A DNA stretch of 64,000 nt from DATDAH01 sp963845425. Its GTDB lineage: Bacteria; Actinomycetota; Acidimicrobiia; Acidimicrobiales; DATDAH01. Within the stretch, counting starts at the first letter, position 1; each line of letters opens with the position of its first letter. Shown here piece by piece: positions 59,584-64,000 of this stretch. The stretch is from the NCBI GenBank assembly GCA_963845425.1, contig CAWJSC010000010.1, positions 836,657 to 900,656 on the forward strand, given 5' to 3'. The notes under the pieces were generated by a model. That model saw only the letters and a list, made by a program, of their open reading frames with translations. It was not told where the DNA came from and searched no databases. The position numbers and the translations under genes are program-made.

Positions 59584-61014
59584 TCACTTCGGGGTGGCGT
59601 GATAGCAGATGCGCGTGCCGGAGGGGAGCTCCTCGCGGCGGGCCACGTCGAAGCGGTTGGCCAGAGCGGCCTCGAAGCCCTCGACGGTGTAGTCGTCGTG
59701 GATCCCCTCGCGCTTGTTGCGCAGGAGCCGCTTGACCATCGGGTCGTCGCGGGTCGGGAACTCGACCACGAGCTGGGCGCCGGCGTCGGCCAGGAGGTCC
59801 ACGAACTCCTGCATGGGCACGTTGCGGCTGATGACCAGGTGGTGGATCAGGGCGAGGGCCAGCACCAGCTGCGGGCGGCTGCGTTCGGTGAAGGCCTGGC
59901 GCTCCTTGCTGCGCCAGCCCCGGCTCGGCGACGGGTCGGCCAGGTTGAGCACGAGCGGCAGGATGCGCTCGTCGCCTTCGGCCCGCAGCGAGCGGTAGAG
60001 GCCGTCGACGGCCTCGTGATCACCGTCGGCGGCGATGACGTACGCACCGTGCTCGGCGACGAGACGGGAGAAGTGCCCGTCGTTGGCCCCGAGGTCCCAG
60101 GCCAGCGTGGGCTGCACCGCGGCGGCCACCGCCGACACGAACTGCTCCTTGGCCCGGAGGTCGGCATCGGTGTAGTGGGCACGGTCGCTGTAGCTCGACC
60201 ACTCGGTCTCGGCCTTGCGCAGGCGCAAGCGGTCCACCAGCTTGCGGAGGTTCTTGATCTGGGCGACCAGGAGCTCCTTCTTCATGCCCGAGGCCTTGAG
60301 CTCGGACTTGACGTCCCGCTCGCTGGAGGCGTTCTCGGCCCGGGCCTGGAGCGACACGTGCAGGAGGGTCCCCTTCTTGCGGGGGCTGACGATGTCCCAG
60401 AAGGACATCATCCGGCGGGCGTCGACGGGGTTGACCCCCTCGACATCGGCCCGCAACAGCGGCTGGAAGGTGATCCCCCGGTAGGCCTGCAGCATCAGCG
60501 GCAGGAGGAAGTGCATGTGGAACTGCCGGTAGCCGTACCAGGGCTCGGCCGGCCGCAGCCGCTCGAAGGACCCGATGTCGATGAACCGCGGGGTCGAGCC
60601 CACGAACTGCACGTTGTAGGCCGACGCGTCCTTGGTCGTGAGGTCCTGGTCCAGCGCCTGGCCGACCAGGTCCAACTGGAGGCGGGCCGCGTCCCGCAAC
60701 ATCTCGAAGGACCACTCGTACGGGTAGGTGATGACCGGGATGCGCTCGTGGCGTAGGACGCCGGCCCAGGCCTCGAGGCCCTCGGGGCGCTCGCTGGCCA
60801 GGTCGGTGGCCACGATCTGGCCCGACGAGGTCGCGTCGGCGAAGAACGGCGTCGTCGCCAGGGCTTCGAAGTCGGCCAGCGCCTCGGCGTCGAGGCCCCG
60901 CCAGACGGCGTCGGCGGACAGGTAGACGCGACTCGCCGGGTCGCGGAACGACCCGGGATCGGGCTCAGCGGTGGGGCACATGGGGGCCTGGGTGTGGAGG
61001 TCAGGGTCGGTCAC
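59584..61014 (-). CDS. SAM-dependent methyltransferase, NoeA-like
   Basis: 476 residues. The N-terminal half has TKDASAYNVQF and RFIDIGSFERL and PWYGYRQFHMHFLLPL, a pattern seen in proteins annotated as NoeA-related (nodulation-factor host specificity) and other exopolysaccharide methyltransferases. The C-terminal half holds a class I methyltransferase core: WDLGANDGHFSRLVAEHG (SAM motif I), VIAADGDHEAV and LVLALALIHHLVI. A likely role is O-methylation of an exported glycan. It is 20 nt downstream of the small membrane protein and upstream of a sulfotransferase. Confidence 0.82.
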   Translation of the reverse strand: MTDPDLHTQAPMCPTAEPDPGSFRDPASRVYLSADAVWRGLDAEALADFEALATTPFFADATSSGQIVATDLASERPEGLEAWAGVLRHERIPVITYPYEWSFEMLRDAARLQLDLVGQALDQDLTTKDASAYNVQFVGSTPRFIDIGSFERLRPAEPWYGYRQFHMHFLLPLMLQAYRGITFQPLLRADVEGVNPVDARRMMSFWDIVSPRKKGTLLHVSLQARAENASSERDVKSELKASGMKKELLVAQIKNLRKLVDRLRLRKAETEWSSYSDRAHYTDADLRAKEQFVSAVAAAVQPTLAWDLGANDGHFSRLVAEHGAYVIAADGDHEAVDGLYRSLRAEGDERILPLVLNLADPSPSRGWRSKERQAFTERSRPQLVLALALIHHLVISRNVPMQEFVDLLADAGAQLVVEFPTRDDPMVKRLLRNKREGIHDDYTVEGFEAALANRFDVARREELPSGTRICYHATPK

Positions 61015-61034
61015 GCCGCGCGTGACCGAGGCGT

Positions 61035-61238
61035 TCAGGAGGCCGAGGTGCTCGCCGAATCGGCGTCCTCGGTGCTGACCGTGGGCTCGGCCACGGCGGG
61101 CTCGTCCTTCTTCCAGAACGTGAGGACGCTCATGATGCGGTGACCGAAGGTCTTGAAGACGACGATGATGCCGGCCATGCCGCTGGCGATGAGACCGAGG
61201 AGCATGCTCCCGCTACCGGGATCGAGATAAGCGTGCAT
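61035..61238 (-). CDS. Small membrane protein with YLDPGSGS motif
   Basis: 67 residues: MHAYLDPGSGSMLLGLIASG opens directly into a membrane helix (about residues 10-32), followed by a basic stretch and an acidic Ser/Thr tail. The YLDPGSGS/YLDPGTGS opening is common to a widespread but uncharacterised group of tiny membrane proteins often seen beside glycan or sulfatase/methyltransferase genes. ATG 61238 is chosen on that motif; the longer frame upstream to 61439 is non-family sequence. AAGGA lies about 15 nt upstream. Confidence 0.78.
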   Translation of the reverse strand: MHAYLDPGSGSMLLGLIASGMAGIIVVFKTFGHRIMSVLTFWKKDEPAVAEPTVSTEDADSASTSAS

Positions 61239-61477
61239 GTGCGAGTCGGGTTCCTTCGAGTGGGGATGTGGCGCCGCCCATGGGGCCGGGCCGGGAAGAC
61301 CAAGGATAGGCGCTCGGAGGGGCGGAAGGGCAGACGGCCCGTTCACCCCCGGCTCGCCCGTCGGTGGGCCGGGCCGCCCCCTCTCCGCCGCCGACTGGAT
61401 TCCCCGTCCGGAGGGCTCAGCACCTGTCCCGGTGATCACGCGATGCGGCCCGCGCCGGGCCGATCATCTCGGTGGGA
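61239..61477. other. 239-nt non-coding gap upstream of the small membrane protein
   Basis: GC-rich, with several short inverted repeats (for example around GGGCCGGGCCG) but no recognisable gene, known riboswitch core or TANNNT box next to the start at 61238. I looked for a c-di-GMP riboswitch because of the HD-GYP neighbour and did not find its conserved core. Confidence 0.5.
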
Positions 61478-62956
61478 TCAACTGACGGAGGCAGGGTTGC
61501 CGTCGCCCTGACCCGGCAGCCCACCACCGTCCTGACCGTCCCCGTCGCCCTGACCCGGCGAAGGCACCGTCGGCCCCGGCGGGTCGGCGGCCGGGATGGT
61601 CGAGGGCTCGACGGGGTCGCCCCCGCCCGTGGTCCTCATCGGCGGCCCACCCGTGGCGGGCCCGAGGGAGGATGCCGCCGCCGTCGGATCCGTCCCGCGG
61701 CCCCCCGACGGGCGCCCGGAGCCAGGACCGTCCGCCGTTCCCACCCCGTCCTGGGGAAGGACGCGGGTGGACCGCCCCTCGTCCGCTCCCGTGCCGTCCA
61801 GCGCGTCCTCGCCCGGGTCGGTGACCACCGTGTTCGCCGCCACCGCGGCGCGCTGGGCCGCCACGTGCTGGGCCGGGCCGGCACCGGTGGCGACCAGCGC
61901 TGTGGCAACCATGGCCGCCGTGCCCGCCGCTTGGCCCGCGGTCAGCACCGCACCCTGCACGAACGCGGCGGCGGGGGCGAGGGAGCCTTGGAGCACGACA
62001 CCGAGTAGTGGCGCCTGCGCCAGGCACGCCAGGGGACCGGCCACCCGCCAGAGCCGAGGCACCGACACACCGAGGAAGGCCCGGGCCACAGCCGGGTCGA
62101 ACTGCCCGCCGGCGCACGACGCCACCTCGGCCCGCGCCTCGTGCATGGACATCGGCGACTTGTAGGGCCGGGCGGCGGTCATCGTCTCGACGGCATCGGC
62201 GAGGGCCACGATCCGCGTCGAGAGGGGCAGGTCGCCGGCGGGGATGCCTCGGGGGTAGCCGCTGCCATCCCAACACTCATGGTGGCCGTCGACCGCCTGC
62301 AAGGCGTCGCCCAGCCAGGGCCGGAGCGGTTCCACGCGGGCCACCCCCGCTACCGGGTGGGAGGACATGACCGCCCACTCGTGCTGATCGAGGCCGCCGG
62401 GCTTGTTCAGGATCTCGCAGGGCACGTCGATCTTGCCAACGTCGTGCAGCAGGCCGGCCCACCGCACCTCGTTGCGGGCCGCCTCGTCGAGGCCCAGCTC
62501 GTCGGCGATGAGGAGCGCATAGGCCGCCACCCGCTCGGAGTGGCCCCGGGTCCGCCGGTCGTGGGTCAGGAGGGCGGCCAGCACGCTGAGGGCCGCGGCC
62601 GGGTCGTGACGGTCGCCGCCCTTCCCCGGGCGCACGGCCCGCAGGGCGACCCCGAACCGACGCGGCGCAGCGTCCGGGAAGGCCACCCCCACCCGCAGCA
62701 GGAGGGAGAGCGGCAGGAGGCGACGGGCCACCCGACCGGCGAGGACCAGGGTCAGGGTCGAGGCCGACATCACGACGACGGACCATCCGACCCGCACCAG
62801 GAACGGGCCCGAGGGTCGGGGCAGCACGGAGGCCACGAGGAGGCCGACGGTGACCGAGAACGCGAGTGGCCCGAGCACGACCAGGCCGCGCACGAGGTTC
62901 CCGAGCACTGGTCGACGGCGCCAGGCCTCGCCGTTGCGCACCCGCTCCCTTCCCAT
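61478..62956 (-). CDS. Membrane HD-GYP domain protein (probable cyclic-di-GMP phosphodiesterase)
   Basis: 492 residues. Two membrane helices (about 25-46 and 55-75) precede an HD-GYP domain at about 120-280 with RTRGHSERVAAYA, LLHDVGKIDVP (the HD pair) and HHECWDGSGYPRG, an intact HHExxDGxGYP. Beyond it come two or three hydrophobic segments and a 130-residue Gly/Pro/Asp/Thr-rich tail, unusual for the family. It would hydrolyse c-di-GMP or a related dinucleotide. The ATG at 62956 follows TACCAT by 7 nt. The open frame continues upstream to 63379 as antisense of the next gene. Confidence 0.88.
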   Translation of the reverse strand: MGRERVRNGEAWRRRPVLGNLVRGLVVLGPLAFSVTVGLLVASVLPRPSGPFLVRVGWSVVVMSASTLTLVLAGRVARRLLPLSLLLRVGVAFPDAAPRRFGVALRAVRPGKGGDRHDPAAALSVLAALLTHDRRTRGHSERVAAYALLIADELGLDEAARNEVRWAGLLHDVGKIDVPCEILNKPGGLDQHEWAVMSSHPVAGVARVEPLRPWLGDALQAVDGHHECWDGSGYPRGIPAGDLPLSTRIVALADAVETMTAARPYKSPMSMHEARAEVASCAGGQFDPAVARAFLGVSVPRLWRVAGPLACLAQAPLLGVVLQGSLAPAAAFVQGAVLTAGQAAGTAAMVATALVATGAGPAQHVAAQRAAVAANTVVTDPGEDALDGTGADEGRSTRVLPQDGVGTADGPGSGRPSGGRGTDPTAAASSLGPATGGPPMRTTGGGDPVEPSTIPAADPPGPTVPSPGQGDGDGQDGGGLPGQGDGNPASVS

Positions 62957-62963
62957 CTGAGTG

Positions 62964-62969
62964 ATGGTA
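62964..62969 (-). promoter_or_regulatory. Putative -10 box TACCAT for the HD-GYP gene
   Basis: TACCAT on the minus strand, 7 nt before the ATG at 62956. Confidence 0.5.
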
Positions 62970-63035
62970 TGACCACTCTCCGTGGTTGCCCATGGGTCGA
63001 ACGGCTCAAGTCCGCAGCCGGCGGGCATCCGCCGG

Positions 63036-63041
63036 TAGCCT
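63036..63041 (+). promoter_or_regulatory. Putative -10 box TAGCCT for the methyltransferase gene
   Basis: TAGCCT 9 nt before the ATG at 63051; the same hexamer is used at four other starts in the window. Confidence 0.5.
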
Positions 63042-63050
63042 CCCGGCCGC

Positions 63051-63950
63051 ATGCGTGGCCAGCGGTACATCGACGCCGCCCGACGGCGACTCCGCGTCGG
63101 TGAGCCCGCGCCGGCGACGGAATCGGCCCCCGAAGCGACCGCTTGGGTGGACACCGCACCGTCCCCCTGGGACGTCGCCACCGGCGGCGAGCAGCGGGCG
63201 TCGGCCTGGTGCAACATCTGCCGCTGGACCGGCGCCGCCTTCGAGGGACCCCAGCACTGCGAGTTCGCCACCTGTCCCCGCTGCGGCAGCATCGCCCGGG
63301 ACCGCTTCCTGTTCTGGTGCTTCGTGGAGCGCACCCCACCCAGCCTGCGCACCCGCCTGCTGGAGACCAGCCCCCGCATGGGCGCCGACTACCGCCGAGC
63401 CATGGCCCGCTGGTTCACCTACACCTGCTCGGACTTCGACGAGCGGGCCCACGCCGGCACCGTCCGCATCGACCTCCAGGCCATCGACCTGCCCGACGCC
63501 TCCCTCGACGTGCTCCTGACCCCCCACGTCCTCGAGCACGTCCCCGAGACCGACACGGCCCTCCGCGAGATCGCCCGGGTCCTGTCCCCCGGCGGTCGCA
63601 TGTACCTCCAGGTCCCGGTCCTGCAGGGCGCCACCGCCCCGCCCGCCGAGCCCGAGTTCCACGGCGACGACACGCCCGTCTTCTGGCGTTTCGGCCCCGA
63701 CCTGACCGGCCGCCTCCGGGAGCACGGCTTCACCACCACCCTGCTCTGCACCGAGGACTGGAAGCGCCGGGTCGACGCCGGCGACCAGGACTGGGGCGCC
63801 GGCACCTCCAAGGAGTTCGACGTCACGTCCCTCCTCGGCGGCTCCATCGCCAACGATCTCCTCAGCGTCGCCGACGCCCCCACCGCCGCCCGCCTCGGCT
63901 TCGTCCCCAGCTACATGTTCCTCACCTTCGAGGCCATCAAGCCCCAGTAA
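63051..63950 (+). CDS. Class I SAM-dependent methyltransferase with N-terminal zinc-knuckle motif
   Basis: 299 residues. After a 50-residue basic/flexible start comes a Cys motif (CNICRWTG and, 20 residues on, CPRCGSIARDR) typical of methyltransferases in polysaccharide clusters. The methyltransferase core is less canonical in motif I (LLETSPRMGADY), but LLTPHVLEHVPETDTALREI and VLSPGGRMYLQVPV match the Methyltransf_11 core. The target is probably a sugar or glycan, from context only. The gene ends 50 nt before the window edge; the remaining bases show nothing. Confidence 0.85.
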   Translation: MRGQRYIDAARRRLRVGEPAPATESAPEATAWVDTAPSPWDVATGGEQRASAWCNICRWTGAAFEGPQHCEFATCPRCGSIARDRFLFWCFVERTPPSLRTRLLETSPRMGADYRRAMARWFTYTCSDFDERAHAGTVRIDLQAIDLPDASLDVLLTPHVLEHVPETDTALREIARVLSPGGRMYLQVPVLQGATAPPAEPEFHGDDTPVFWRFGPDLTGRLREHGFTTTLLCTEDWKRRVDAGDQDWGAGTSKEFDVTSLLGGSIANDLLSVADAPTAARLGFVPSYMFLTFEAIKPQ

Positions 63951-64000
63951 TGCCCTGACGCCGGCGGGCCCGATCACCTGGTCAATTCCGGGAGGACCCG

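Noticed and set aside
61239..61477. Possible c-di-GMP riboswitch near the HD-GYP gene
   Set aside because: None of the conserved core segments of class I or II aptamers could be located on either strand.

Overview
The window is high-GC DNA with tightly packed, often overlapping genes and reads as the chromosome of an actinobacterium. The best fit is a deep-branching class such as Acidimicrobiia. The assignment rests on content and order: the run sahH, SIS-type sugar isomerase, Trm112, manB, DUF3499 and DUF5719 is a known actinobacterial block; F420 genes (cofD, cofE), an LCP protein, an LpdA-type flavoprotein and methylmalonyl-CoA mutase with MeaB also occur. Species cannot be named from this.

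Layout. 1-16.9 kb: sugar-phosphate activation and envelope genes, mostly on the minus strand (SDR fragment, sahH, SIS isomerase, trm112, manB, two polytopic or glycosyltransferase membrane proteins, a zinc ribbon, a CPBP protease, DUF3499), then ftsH (+), then a thioredoxin-like protein, a DUF5719 protein and a 1044-residue glycosyltransferase/membrane protein (-). 17-23.5 kb: plus-strand GT4, GDP-deoxymannose reductase (rmd), a divergent XRE regulator, GDP-mannose 4,6-dehydratase (gmd) interrupted by a complete intein, then cofD and cofE. 23.5-26.1 kb: cupredoxin and multicopper oxidase genes flanked on both sides by gene debris, some of it clearly derived from other genes in this window. 26.1-39.8 kb: antiporter, beta-helix-like protein, galE, nucleotidyltransferase, three overlapping GT4 genes, fcl, uxs, ugd and an LCP protein. 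39.8-48.5 kb: pabB-pabC, two sulfotransferase-like genes, a PLP pair (GSAM-like and cysteate-synthase-like), birA and a biotin carboxylase/BCCP with a frameshift. 48.5-54 kb: two tandem QueC-like PP-loop proteins, a polysaccharide pyruvyl-transferase-like gene, a GT2 and a sulfotransferase with a coiled coil. 54-64 kb: lpdA, mutB, meaB, another sulfotransferase, a NoeA-like methyltransferase with a YLDPGSGS small protein, an HD-GYP protein and a second methyltransferase.

How they fit together. Many genes serve nucleotide sugars and a surface glycan: ManB and the nucleotidyltransferase would supply an activated sugar, Gmd with Rmd or Fcl would give GDP-D-rhamnose or GDP-L-fucose, and Ugd with Uxs gives UDP-glucuronate and UDP-xylose. 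The glycosyltransferases assemble the chain, the LCP protein may attach it to the wall, and sulfotransferases, pyruvyl transferase and methyltransferases could decorate it. The rest is core metabolism (one-carbon/SAH, folate, F420, biotin carboxylation, propionyl-CoA route).

The most notable observations are the Gmd intein, a mosaic of decayed gene shards at 25.6-26.1 kb, a recurrent TANNNT box 6-10 nt before start codons (pervasive leaderless transcription), the twin PP-loop proteins sharing a palindromic divergent promoter, and several unexplained structured repeats. No tRNA, rRNA, CRISPR array or transposase was seen. Very long antisense ORFs throughout are side effects of GC-rich coding DNA and are not annotated.
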